This document shows, one piece after another, positions 18,101 to 25,099 of a stretch of 64,000 bases of DNA. A model generated the notes under the pieces. It ran no database searches, was not told where the DNA came from, and was given only the letters and a program-made list of their open reading frames with translations. Position numbers and translations under genes: made by a program. The stretch covers positions 1 to 64,000 of the forward strand of contig CAYWVR010000013.1 of NCBI GenBank assembly GCA_964461715.1, in the 5' to 3' direction. The stretch comes from CAYWVR01 sp964461715. Lineage in GTDB: Bacteria > Planctomycetota > Phycisphaerae > FEN-1346. Numbering within the stretch: position 1 is the first letter of the stretch; each line of letters starts with the position of its first letter.

Positions 18101-18680
18101 GGCGGCGGATGCGGAGGACCCCGTCCTCGAGGCTCACCACCGGCCGGGCCGCCAGGCGCACCCCCGGCGGCCGTTCGGTGGCCATCGCCTGGAAGTTCCA
18201 CGTCCCGGCCTCGCTCTGGACGAGGGTGACGCGCGGACGGTGGACGACGATCTCGGTGACCTCGAGCTTCATCCACGCCAGGGCCGGCGACTCGATCTGC
18301 AGGTCAACCCTCTCGGCCTCCAGGATCGGCTCGGTGAACGGTTCGGGCGGGTAGACCCGGAGATCGTCGAGCACCAACCCCTCCCCCGCCGTGAAGGAGG
18401 CGTGGCCGATCTTGACGCGGGACCCGACGAGCTCCGTCAGATAGGCCTCGGCGTAGGCCTCGACGCGGGTATCGCTGGTGAGATGGGCGTAGAGCCCGAC
18501 GACGGCCACGACGGCCAGAAGGGCCAGCGCCAGGGCCCATCGCCGCCGCCGGTGCCGCCGGGCCCGGGCCGCCCGTTTCGATTCGTCGACGGGATGGGCC
18601 CAGGGGGCCGGTCGCACGGCGTCGGAGGGGCCCGCGGGGGGCCCGGCCTGCTGCGGCGACGGACCGGACTCCTCGGGCAT
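15114..18680 (-). CDS. giant AsmA/RBG-like protein with six tandem repeats
   Basis: 1188 aa from the ATG at 18680, which has AGGGGAG 8 bp upstream; the promoter at 18721-18749 excludes earlier starts. A Pro-rich cytoplasmic head and a basic stretch (RRHRRRR) precede one transmembrane helix (about residues 48-66), then an AsmA-like N-terminal region. Six regular repeats follow at about residues 264, 377, 496, 613, 731 and 849, with a period of 113-119. Each has DVPL-x-E-x-L-x-x-AL...GRxD, and FPYxLxxVTG recurs at mid-repeat. The C-terminus resembles the AsmA/TamB end (FVPGRRDDTPLVGVLAEL). By analogy with AsmA-family bridge proteins it may carry lipids between membranes; that is inference. Confidence 0.8.
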   Translation of the reverse strand: MPEESGPSPQQAGPPAGPSDAVRPAPWAHPVDESKRAARARRHRRRRWALALALLAVVAVVGLYAHLTSDTRVEAYAEAYLTELVGSRVKIGHASFTAGEGLVLDDLRVYPPEPFTEPILEAERVDLQIESPALAWMKLEVTEIVVHRPRVTLVQSEAGTWNFQAMATERPPGVRLAARPVVSLEDGVLRIRRPGPEPETPGESREPDVHEMQIGGLVIPSETDRDAFRFQTDVTTPEVRLAVTSGTLDVRTGALAFEGQASNVALVPELYRSLPREVRLVWDRYQPEGSMNLKVRFDEREGLRLQATLTGVAFTFGYEGQPHAFENLTGRATISASGVRLETVQGMLDGVSVRLEGTVENFDRERLSVDLLLAATDVPLEEKRATLVGLHPNFARIYEHYDPTGRVDLTMHLVRGPAADAPLEATGAIACRDVTMTYFRFPYRLDRVRGPIEFGPEGIHIESLEGYHGASPVQMWGVVTNPGPAWGTEFHIDARGVPLDEDLRAALTDHQRTVYDEYRAAGRADIRAVVTRPPIQGHPLRTVVRAHLRDCTFTYTGFPYTLAQATGLLVIGPDETEIRDVRGRHGEAEVAITGRIGYREDGPAAVHLQIDGRDVALDEELETALPERERESFQAFHLAGRADIQGTIDRGPQTDDELVYDLAVTLKGARMIYERFPFLAEDVTGRVHLTRRSARIESIEGASRGARIRATGWIEHRPDDYALDLVVEGADVPLTEQLRGALGPQVRAAWSHVDPEGRVDVRAHLEKAFGPDETLRHHVRVRARDLKARLDVFPYPLEHVSGLLEFEGDTVRLRDLRARTGPTEFRLEGEVRYPPESGPEVALSIEATGLRLEGPLARAVPAPLKAAFERLGATGRVDLDITDLRYRTGPDGQARASWTAEALLDGLAMTAGVRIAHVVGAGRMTGTYDAGRLAATGELWIQEGRVADKDVEDLQIPFAKVADDDRLAFGPIEGTFYGGRIEGRAGLVLGGKGRYGLALAAVGVDFERLLREGFRVEHDIEGGRLEGTLAVQARGGEGSDAAASGWAEIHDAKLYELPLVVRILNALRLAPVDRTAFTEARIQYFVRDGRFILSDVRLMGPALSLYGAGTVEPDGRLALRFVPGRRDDTPLVGVLAELAEGVRKELATVHVEGTMAAPEVRIETLSSLSAPLREFLAIVRESRAGGRR

Positions 18681-18720
18681 GGGGACGGCTCCCCTGACAG
18701 GCGCGCACGTTCGCCGGGTC

Positions 18721-18749
18721 ATGGTACCGATGGGGGCGCGGCGAATCAA
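18721..18749 (-). promoter_or_regulatory. sigma-70 promoter of the AsmA/RBG-like gene
   Basis: On the minus strand, TTGATT (18744-18749) and TACCAT (18721-18726) are 17 bp apart. The start would be near 18714, 34 nt before the ATG at 18680. Confidence 0.5.
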
Positions 18750-18755
18750 GGCGGG

Positions 18756-18992
18756 CGGGCCTTCAAGCCCTACGTCGACGCGGGATGGCGCTGGCTGGCG
18801 GCCAAGGTCCGACCGGAGGTCACGGACGTCCCGACCCTCGCGCCGCACCCCATCGTCTATACGTACCGCGACGCGCGGCTCGGGTATCCGCTGGCCATCT
18901 CGCAGAGGTCGGCGGACCTGGAGAACGAGATCCTGCTTTACCAAGGGCCGCTCCGGGCCCTTTTGCTGGCGTCGGGCGGGCCTCTCTGCTAG
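18756..18992 (+). pseudogene. 5'-truncated gene remnant, family unknown
   Basis: An open frame with the strong GC third-position pattern of real genes runs from FKPYVDAGWRWLAAKVRP to ALLLASGGPLC and a TAG stop, but there is no start codon with a ribosome site; going upstream it enters the promoter region of the opposite gene. It includes DVPTLAPHPIVYTYRDARLG, which I do not recognise. Most likely the tail of a gene whose 5' part was lost. The rest of 18681-19043 holds nothing else that I can name. Confidence 0.4.
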
Positions 18993-19043
18993 AGTGTGCC
19001 CCGAGAGTGAACGCGTCCCCTGGACCGCGCAAGAGGATAAGCC

Positions 19044-19715
19044 ATGACCGCGTCCCCACCCCTGTCGCCCCCGCCGCCCGCCGAATCGCGCCGCACCTCC
19101 GGGTTGGCCATCGCCAGCCTCGTCCTCGGTCTCGGGTTCTGCCTGGGGGCCCTGACGGGCATCCCCGCGGTCGTCTGCGGGCACGTGGCCCTCGGAAAGA
19201 TCAAGCGGTCGGGCGGCACGGTGGGCGGGCGAGGCCTGGCCATCGGCGGCTTGGTGCTCGGGTACCTGGGCATCTTCCTGATGCTGGTGGCCATCATCCT
19301 CGCGGCCTTCGGGGCCCTCATGTCGGGCATGGAGATGGCCCGCGGCGAGGCCGAGAAGGCGGCCTGCTCCAACAACCTCCACCAGATCGGCATCGCCTTC
19401 CATATGTACGCCGCCGAGCACGGCGACCGTCTCCCCGAGAAGCTCTCCGACCTCTACGCGGCCGACACCGCCCCGCTGGAGGTCTTCGCATGCCCGGCGT
19501 CCGACACGACGCTCCTGTCGGGGAGCGAGATCGACGCGAAGTCCGACTACGTGTACCTCGGGGCCGGCGTCAACATGAACGGGGTCCCGTCCCCCGCCAC
19601 GTTCGCCCTCGTCCGCGAGAAGCCGGGGCACCACGACGACGGCGCCGTGGGCGTCCTGTACCTGGACGGGCACGTCGAGCGGATACCGGCCGGCCAGGCC
19701 CCGTTAAGCGAATGA
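19044..19715 (+). CDS. DUF4190 and pseudopilin-tail membrane protein
   Basis: 223 aa, ATG at 19044 after GAGGATAAG. A Pro-rich start leads to a DUF4190 domain with two transmembrane segments (about residues 20-45 and 70-95; SGLAIASLVLGLGFCLG and the GRGLAIGGLVLGYLGI repeat). The soluble C-terminal part (NNLHQIGIAFHMYAAEHGDRLP ... VLYLDGHVERIP) matches the C-terminal region of planctomycete pseudopilin-like proteins with the H-X9-DG ending. The fusion of the two is known from planctomycetes. It is probably inner-membrane; its function is unknown. Confidence 0.85.
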   Translation: MTASPPLSPPPPAESRRTSGLAIASLVLGLGFCLGALTGIPAVVCGHVALGKIKRSGGTVGGRGLAIGGLVLGYLGIFLMLVAIILAAFGALMSGMEMARGEAEKAACSNNLHQIGIAFHMYAAEHGDRLPEKLSDLYAADTAPLEVFACPASDTTLLSGSEIDAKSDYVYLGAGVNMNGVPSPATFALVREKPGHHDDGAVGVLYLDGHVERIPAGQAPLSE

Positions 19716-19747
19716 AACTTTCCGGCCGCCCGGACGTTGAGCCCTGA

Positions 19748-20194
19748 CGGGGGGCCGGAGACCGGACATGCGACCCGGCCACGCTCTGGGAGCGCGGCCT
19801 CCCGCACGACGTGCCGTTCATTACCGGCTCGAACCTGAACGAGGGGACCATGTTCCTCTCGCAGCTTCCCGTGCGGCGGGCGACGGGGTATCGGTGGGTC
19901 CTCAGGCGATTCTTCGGCGAGGCGGCCGACGAGGCGGCGGCGCTCTTTGCGCTCGGCAAGGACGAGGACGTCCGGGCCGCCCTCGACCGTCTCATCACGG
20001 TCACGGCCTTCGCCTGCCCCGCCCGGACGATGGCCCGGGCCATGGAGTCGAAGGCCTCCCCCGCGTGGCCCGTCCACACGGCCGCCGAGGACCGCCATAT
20101 GATCTTCGGCGACGCGGTGGAGGCGGGGTCGGGCCTCTGGCACGACGAGTGCGACCTGGCCGTCCGCATCCAAGCCGAACGCCGCAGCCGCTGA
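19748..20194 (+). pseudogene. type B carboxylesterase remnant
   Basis: The frame opens directly after an in-frame TGA at 19745-19747. It encodes the C-terminal part of a type B carboxylesterase: LPHDVPFITGSNLNEGTMFL is the conserved PxxxGSNxxEG region carrying the triad acid. The catalytic Ser domain (about 300 residues) is missing. After TMARAMESKAS the frame jumps to PAWPVHTAAEDRHMIFGD, the family's last segment, so the region with the catalytic His has been deleted in frame. A 128-residue product from the GTG at 19811 could be made but would not be an esterase. Confidence 0.65.
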
Positions 20195-20229
20195 ATCCCA
20201 AACCTGTACCCGCCAAAGCATCGTTACCC

Positions 20230-20257
20230 TTGCCCTCCCCGCTTTTTCTGGTAGGCT
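20230..20257 (+). promoter_or_regulatory. sigma-70 promoter for the 20309 gene
   Basis: TTGCCC (20230-20235) and TAGGCT (20252-20257) are 16 bp apart. The start would be near 20264. Confidence 0.45.
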
Positions 20258-20308
20258 GAGGAAACCTCAAGGGCTCGAGTGCGTCCAAGCACACGCGGGG
20301 GGAGACCG

Positions 20309-20617
20309 ATGGCGGCCGAAGGGCGCGGCACCGAGGAGACGGACGTCGACGTGCGGCGTCGGTTCGCCTGGCGGATGCGGGCTTACGGCCTGATCGTCGT
20401 TCTCTTTCTCGTCACGGTCATCGCCGCCGCGATCGTCATGATGTCCGCGACGTCCTCGGGCGTCATCCTCGTGGCGGTCATCACGGCACTGGCGGCGGCA
20501 GGCGTGTTCCTGATGGTCGGGAGCCGCCTGATGCGATGCCCGGCGTGCGAGGCGCCGATCCTGCAGCGGGGCCACCGCCGCGAGCGATGCGCCGACTGCG
20601 GGGCGCGCCTTCGATGA
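20309..20617 (+). CDS. small membrane protein with C-terminal zinc ribbon
   Basis: 102 aa, ATG at 20309. Two transmembrane helices (about residues 26-48 and 52-72) are followed by a short zinc ribbon, CPAC...CADC, at the C-terminus. No family recognised. The ribosome site is a run of six G in CGGGGGGAGA (20296-20305), complementary over nine bases to the loop of the candidate small RNA at 14156. The stop overlaps an ATG of the next frame, so the two genes may be coupled. Confidence 0.7.
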   Translation: MAAEGRGTEETDVDVRRRFAWRMRAYGLIVVLFLVTVIAAAIVMMSATSSGVILVAVITALAAAGVFLMVGSRLMRCPACEAPILQRGHRRERCADCGARLR

Positions 20618-20643
20618 GCCCGAAGAAGATGGGGGACCTGGAG

Positions 20644-21081
20644 ATGACCCGTCGTGCACCCAAGCTGATCCTTCTGGCCGCCGCGGCCCTGGCGGCGACG
20701 TCGGGATGCGAAGGAACCCCCCGATACCGGGCCTGCCGCGTCGACGGTACGGATTTCGGCTCCGGCACCCTCTCCGACTGTGCCGCCCGCGCCATCCTCG
20801 AGGACACGGGCCCCCGGCCGCGCAGCGTTCCCGCCGAATGGACCTACATCGGCGACCTGCGCGTCACGGTCCCCGCCTCCGGCCCCGGCACGACGGAGGT
20901 CACGCGCAAGCTGGGCATTTATCGGCACGCCAGCGGCGCCGGCCACACCCGGTACACGATCACGGCCGGGACGACGCCCTGCATGCGGGTCGAATGCCCG
21001 GAGGACGTCTCGAGCGACGAGGCAATCCGATTCCTTCTGGAGCGCCACCAGGGTCCCTGGGAAGCCGCTTATAACCCCTGA
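20644..21081 (+). CDS. small lipoprotein, unknown function
   Basis: 145 aa from the ATG at 20644, chosen because it has GGGGGA 7 bp upstream and gives a normal signal peptide (MTRRAPKLILLAAAALAATS then a Cys at residue 22). An in-frame ATG at 20614 overlaps the previous stop and would add ten residues. The mature part contains four further Cys (ACRVDG, SDCAA, TTPCMRVECPED), probably two disulfides. I recognise no domain. Confidence 0.68.
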   Translation: MTRRAPKLILLAAAALAATSGCEGTPRYRACRVDGTDFGSGTLSDCAARAILEDTGPRPRSVPAEWTYIGDLRVTVPASGPGTTEVTRKLGIYRHASGAGHTRYTITAGTTPCMRVECPEDVSSDEAIRFLLERHQGPWEAAYNP

Positions 21082-21108
21082 TCCCGCCTCAGATCGACGG
21101 ACGGTCGC

Positions 21109-21137
21109 TTGCATGGGCCGGCCGCCCGTGGCATAAT
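21109..21137 (+). promoter_or_regulatory. sigma-70 promoter for the 21183 gene
   Basis: TTGCAT (21109-21114) and CATAAT (21132-21137) are 17 bp apart; start near 21144. Confidence 0.6.
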
Positions 21138-21182
21138 GGCGTGGTATCTCGCACCCGCCGTCACAAGGAAGGAAAGACCACG

Positions 21183-21443
21183 ATGGACATGCAACCCTCG
21201 GGCGCGCCCGCCGCGGGCATCCTTGGATGCATCATCATGGCGGTGACCCTGCTCGTCGGGCTCGCCGCGTTCGCGTTCTGGCTGTGGATGCTCATCGACT
21301 GCGCGAAGAACTGCCCCAGCGAGAACAACACGAAGCTGGTCTGGGTCCTTATTATCATCTTCGCCCAAGTCATCGGGGCGCTGATCTACTACTTCGTCCA
21401 GCGGCCGAAGAATATGCAGGCCATGCCGCCCCCGCCGGCCTGA
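21183..21443 (+). CDS. PLDc_N-like small membrane protein
   Basis: 86 aa, ATG at 21183 with AAGGAAGG upstream. Two transmembrane helices surround the sequence FWLWMLIDCAKNCPS, and LVWVLIIIFAQVIGALIYYF completes the pattern of the phospholipase D nuclease N-terminal (PLDc_N) domain, a membrane module that often stands alone. It ends in a short Pro tail. It is followed by a lipoprotein gene 33 bp downstream on the same strand. Confidence 0.8.
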   Translation: MDMQPSGAPAAGILGCIIMAVTLLVGLAAFAFWLWMLIDCAKNCPSENNTKLVWVLIIIFAQVIGALIYYFVQRPKNMQAMPPPPA

Positions 21444-21476
21444 CCCCGGGCGGCGCTCTCTGGAAAGGACCGATCC

Positions 21477-22067
21477 ATGAGCCGAGCCTTCCCTCTGGCC
21501 GCAGGCTTGGCGGCCCTGGCCCTGGCGACCGGGTGCGCCGACATGATGGAGAAGGCCGTCCCGGCCCAGCTGGACAACCCCGCGCGGCAGTACGTCGAAG
21601 CCCTCGCCGCCGAGGACTGGGAGACGGCCAGGGATCTTGCCGGCCCAAGCGCCGACGAGGACGACCTCCGCAATCAGGCCGCCATCGTCGGCGCCGAACC
21701 CATCGATCGCATCCGCGTCGCCGGGTTCAGTTGGCAGCAGAACTTCGGGCACGTCATCTACGTCCTCGAACGCGAAGGTCGGGCAAGACCGATGGGGGTG
21801 AACGTCTACGTCGACCAGACCCCCGAGGGACGGACGGTGTCGCTCGAGGCCGCCCCGCCGGGCGCCGAGATGGCCCTCGACATGATGAACTGGGGATGGA
21901 CCGTCTGCTGCGGGACCGTGGCCGTGGGGGTCCTCGTGGTGGCCGGGGTGATCGTGCTCATTATCGTCTTCGTCCGGCGCGGCCGGCGTAAACGCGAGGC
22001 CCGTGAGGCCCGCGGCGACTCCGGCCCCGTCCCCCCGCCACCCCCGCCGCCCGAGGCACGGATGTGA
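21477..22067 (+). CDS. lipoprotein with C-terminal membrane anchor
   Basis: 196 aa, ATG at 21477 after GGAAAGGA. The signal peptide MSRAFPLAAGLAALALATGC ends in a lipobox at Cys20. The middle (about residues 30-130) looks like a small alpha+beta domain of the type found in secreted DUF4878/DUF3887-like proteins (QYVEALAAEDWETARDLAG). A transmembrane helix (about 142-165), a basic stop-transfer segment (RRGRRKREARE) and a run of Pro follow. A lipid anchor plus a transmembrane helix is unusual. Function unknown. Confidence 0.7.
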   Translation: MSRAFPLAAGLAALALATGCADMMEKAVPAQLDNPARQYVEALAAEDWETARDLAGPSADEDDLRNQAAIVGAEPIDRIRVAGFSWQQNFGHVIYVLEREGRARPMGVNVYVDQTPEGRTVSLEAAPPGAEMALDMMNWGWTVCCGTVAVGVLVVAGVIVLIIVFVRRGRRKREAREARGDSGPVPPPPPPPEARM

Positions 22068-22138
22068 CGGGCGGTTGACGTGATCGCATCGATTGCGCCG
22101 CGGGTCCCGGCGCGCCGGGATCTGTCCGTGTGGCGCCC

Positions 22139-23248
22139 TTAGACATACACGCGCGGCACCCGTTTCGTCAGGCCGGTGAGAATTTCGTACGGGATTGTCC
22201 CGGCCGTCTCGGCGATCGCCGCGGCCGAGAGCGGACTCGCCGCGTCGGCCTCCAGCACGGTCACTTCCGTCCCCTCGGCCGCGCCCGGCACGTCCGTCAG
22301 GTCGACCATCGTGGCGTCCATGCACACCGCCCCGACAACCGGCGCGAGCGCCCCGCCCGCCCGGACCCGGCCGCGGTTCGAGAGGGCCCGCGGATACCCG
22401 TCGCCGTAGCCGACGGGCAGGACGCCGATCGTGCTTTCGCGCGAGGCCCGCCACGTGTGGCCGTAGCTGACGCCCTCGCCCTCGCGAACGCGCTTGATGC
22501 GGGCGACGCGCGTCCGCACCGAAAGCGCCGGCTCCAAAGCGACCCGTGCCGCCGCCTCCGGGCTCGGAGCGATGCCGTAGAGCGCCAAGCCCGGCCGCAC
22601 CATCGTGTAATGCGTCGCGGGCAGCGTGATCGTCGCGCTCGAGTTGGCCGCATGGATCGTCTCGGGGCGGATGGCCGCGGCCCGCAGCCCCGCCAGCACC
22701 TGGCTGAACCGCTTGAGCTGGGCGGGGATCGTGGGGTGCCCCCCGCACTCGGCGCAGGCGAAGTGCGTGAAGACGCCTGTGAAGTCGAGGTGATCGAGCT
22801 TCGCCGCCTCCGTCGCCAGGGCCACCGCGTCCTCGCTCCGGACGCCCAGGCGGTTCATCCCCGTGTCAACCTTCAGGTGCCACGCGGCTCGTTGCCCGGC
22901 CCGCGCGGCGGCGGCGTCCAGGGCCCGGGCGGCGCCGAGCGTGTCGAGGGAGGCGGCCAGATCGTGGGTAACGAGGGCGTCGAAGTCGTCGGCGAACGGC
23001 GTCCCCATCACGAGGATCGGCAACTCAAGCCCCGCCTCCCGCAGCTCGACCCCCTCGCAAACAAGCACGACGCCCAGGGCGTCCACGCCCGCCCCCGCCA
23101 GGGCCCGGGCCACCGGCACGGCCCCGTGACCGTAGGCGTCGGCCTTGACGACGGCCATGACGCCGACCTCCTCGCCGACGAGCCCCTTGACGGCCCGCAG
23201 ATTCGCCTCCATCGCCCCCAGCCGCGCCTCGGCCACCGTCGGCCTCAT
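22139..23248 (-). CDS. alr: alanine racemase
   Basis: 369 aa, ATG at 23248. It is the PLP enzyme that makes D-alanine for peptidoglycan. The PLP lysine lies in VVKADAYGHG (about residues 33-42), HLKVDTGMNRLG and the SYGHTW Tyr are conserved, and the C-terminal domain has VGAVCMDATMVDLT. Length is normal. It lies downstream of murJ on the same strand, separated by 79 bp holding a REPIN-like repeat, so both peptidoglycan genes may share a transcript. Confidence 0.93.
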   Translation of the reverse strand: MRPTVAEARLGAMEANLRAVKGLVGEEVGVMAVVKADAYGHGAVPVARALAGAGVDALGVVLVCEGVELREAGLELPILVMGTPFADDFDALVTHDLAASLDTLGAARALDAAAARAGQRAAWHLKVDTGMNRLGVRSEDAVALATEAAKLDHLDFTGVFTHFACAECGGHPTIPAQLKRFSQVLAGLRAAAIRPETIHAANSSATITLPATHYTMVRPGLALYGIAPSPEAAARVALEPALSVRTRVARIKRVREGEGVSYGHTWRASRESTIGVLPVGYGDGYPRALSNRGRVRAGGALAPVVGAVCMDATMVDLTDVPGAAEGTEVTVLEADAASPLSAAAIAETAGTIPYEILTGLTKRVPRVYV

Positions 23249-23262
23249 GCCTCACCTCCCGC

Positions 23263-23346
23263 AAAATCATCCCGGACGATTTTCCACGAAATGCCTTGCG
23301 CGGGATCCTGGGGTGGATCTGGGAAAATCATCCGGGATGATTTTCC
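23263..23346. repeat. REPIN-like palindromic repeat, copy 1
   Basis: About 84 bp with two palindromes at the ends. The first (23263-23283), centred on AAAATCATCC/GGACGATTTT, has one mismatch. The second is perfect, GGAAAATCATCC-G-GGATGATTTTCC (23322-23346). Between them lies GAAATGCC. Copy 2 at 26006-26090 aligns along its length. The second palindrome supplies the last codons and stop of murJ. Confidence 0.8.
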
Positions 23347-24998
23347 TCGGTCGGCTCGGGGCCGCGCCGCGCGAGAAGGTCCCGAAGCTCGCTCATCCTG
23401 AGGGCCCACGCCGCCGCGGCGAACGTCCCGAGCCCCGCCGCCAGGCCCAGGGCCAGGCGTGCGGCACTCTCGGCCCGCCCCTGAAGCGCCAGGGCCGGAG
23501 CGACCCAGTCCATCGCCGCCCACGCCGCCGCCCCCATCAGCGCCGTGGCCAGGACCGTCCGGGCGGCGCTCGCGAGGATGGGCCGCCACGCCAGCTCCGC
23601 GAACCGCCGGTTCATTAGGGCTGCCAGGACCGCCGTCTGAGCCCCCGCCGCGACGACCGTCGCCACGGCCAGCCCGCCCTCGGCAAGCGGCCAGATCAAC
23701 ACTAGATTCAGGGCGAGGTTCAGCGCCGCCGCCGCCAGCGCGAGCCGAAGCGGCGTCCGCAGGTCCTTCATTGCATAGAACGCCCGCAGGAAAATGTGGT
23801 TCGCACAGAAGGCCCAGATGCCGGTCGCATAGAGCTGGGCCACGAGGACCGTCCGCGGGACCGCCTCCGGATCGCTCGCGAAGCGTCCGTGGTTCAACCA
23901 CAGGCGAAGCAGCGGCTCGGCGACGAGCACGAGCCCCACCCCCGCCGGAAGGCCGACGAAGATGCTGAGGCGAAGGGCGTGGCTCGCCGTCCGGGCCATC
24001 CCCGCGCGGTCCTTGCGCACCGCCTGACGCGAGAGCACCGGGAAGAGGACCGTGGCCAGGGCGATGCCGAAGACGCCGAGGGGGAAGTTGTAGAGCCGCT
24101 GCCCGTAATAAAGGATCGCCGGGGCCCCCAGGGCCATCGGATACGCCACCTCCGTTCCGGCCAGCTCGAAGGCGGGCCGCGCCGGCCCGGGGCTCATCAG
24201 GAGGTACGCGATGTTCGAATCGACAAACGCATTGATCTGGAGGATGCCGAAGGCGAGGATCGTCGGCCCGACAGCCCGGGCCACACGCCGCACCCCCGCG
24301 TGCCCCAGGTCCCACGCCGGCCGAAGCGCCAGGCCGTGCCGCCCCAGGGCCGGCACCTGGATCGCCACCTCCACCAGCCCTGCCGCCAGGATCGCCCCGG
24401 CGATGACGTAAGCCTGCATCGCGGGGTCGGCCGGGAGGGCCAGCCCCCCCGCCACGGCCCCGCCGATGATGAAGAGGTTCAGGACGAGGGGGCCGAGGGC
24501 GGGCATCACGAAATGGCGGCAGCAGTTCAGGGCCGCCTGCAGCAGTGCCACCACGCAGATCGCGATCCCGAACGGGAACATCACCGCGGCCAAACCAAAA
24601 ATCAGGTGCCACTTCGGCGAGCCCTCGCTAAGATACCGGAGCATCAGGAAGCCGCCCTCGACCACCAGCGTCACCGCCGCCAGCAGCACGACAAGCAGGG
24701 CGACCATCAGGCTCATGAAGCGGCCGGCGGCCTTGCGGTCGCCGCGCTCCAGGTACTCGGTGAACACGGGGATGAAGGCGGCCGACAGGGCCCCCTCGCC
24801 GAAGAGGCGGCGGAGCAGGTTCGGGTACATGAACGCCGTCGAGTAGGCGCTCATTACGAGGCCCTGGGTCGCCCCAAGGAAGTGGGCCAGCGTCGCGTCG
24901 CGGGCCAGACCCAGAATCCGCGACACGAGGGTCAGGCCGCTGACAACCCGCAAGTGCTTGAGGTGCGAGGCCACGGCTCGGACGGGCTCCTTGAGCAA
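23328..24998 (-). CDS. murJ: lipid II flippase MurJ
   Basis: 556 aa from a TTG at 24998; GTG at 24974 is an equal alternative. An earlier TTG at 25088 is unlikely because the promoter at 25054-25082 starts transcription inside it. MurJ flips lipid II across the inner membrane. About 14 transmembrane segments are visible, with the family hallmarks TLVSRILGLARD, RRLFGEGALSAAFIPVFTEY and LRAFYAMKDLRTP. The C-terminus (PEPTEENHPG) is encoded by the neighbouring palindromic repeat. Alr follows. Confidence 0.9.
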   Translation of the reverse strand: MLKEPVRAVASHLKHLRVVSGLTLVSRILGLARDATLAHFLGATQGLVMSAYSTAFMYPNLLRRLFGEGALSAAFIPVFTEYLERGDRKAAGRFMSLMVALLVVLLAAVTLVVEGGFLMLRYLSEGSPKWHLIFGLAAVMFPFGIAICVVALLQAALNCCRHFVMPALGPLVLNLFIIGGAVAGGLALPADPAMQAYVIAGAILAAGLVEVAIQVPALGRHGLALRPAWDLGHAGVRRVARAVGPTILAFGILQINAFVDSNIAYLLMSPGPARPAFELAGTEVAYPMALGAPAILYYGQRLYNFPLGVFGIALATVLFPVLSRQAVRKDRAGMARTASHALRLSIFVGLPAGVGLVLVAEPLLRLWLNHGRFASDPEAVPRTVLVAQLYATGIWAFCANHIFLRAFYAMKDLRTPLRLALAAAALNLALNLVLIWPLAEGGLAVATVVAAGAQTAVLAALMNRRFAELAWRPILASAARTVLATALMGAAAWAAMDWVAPALALQGRAESAARLALGLAAGLGTFAAAAWALRMSELRDLLARRGPEPTEENHPG

Positions 24999-25053
24999 GG
25001 GGGCGTCCCGGGCAGGAGGCGCAGGGGACGTCGGGGCCGCCGGGGACTCCCTT

Positions 25054-25082
25054 ACGCTAGTCGCTGGCCGCGCCGTTGTCAA
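25054..25082 (-). promoter_or_regulatory. sigma-70 promoter of murJ
   Basis: On the minus strand, TTGACA (25077-25082) and TAGCGT (25054-25059) are 17 bp apart; start near 25047. The -35 box lies only 18 bp from the rfbD ATG on the other strand. Confidence 0.5.
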
Positions 25083-25099
25083 CGTCAATCGGAGACGCC

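Noticed and set aside
18681..19673. The AsmA-like frame stays open upstream to about 19673, which would make a 1519-residue protein.
   Set aside because: The extension is antisense to the DUF4190 gene, has no domain, and the promoter at 18721-18749 and the ribosome site before 18680 place the start at 18680.
20138..20156. A sigma-54-like TGGCACG-ACGA-GTGC.
   Set aside because: The -12 element is GTGC not TTGC, and the bases encode the conserved end of the esterase remnant.
25049..25088. TTG at 25088 as the murJ start.
   Set aside because: It overlaps the -35 region of the murJ promoter; the predicted transcript begins near 25047.
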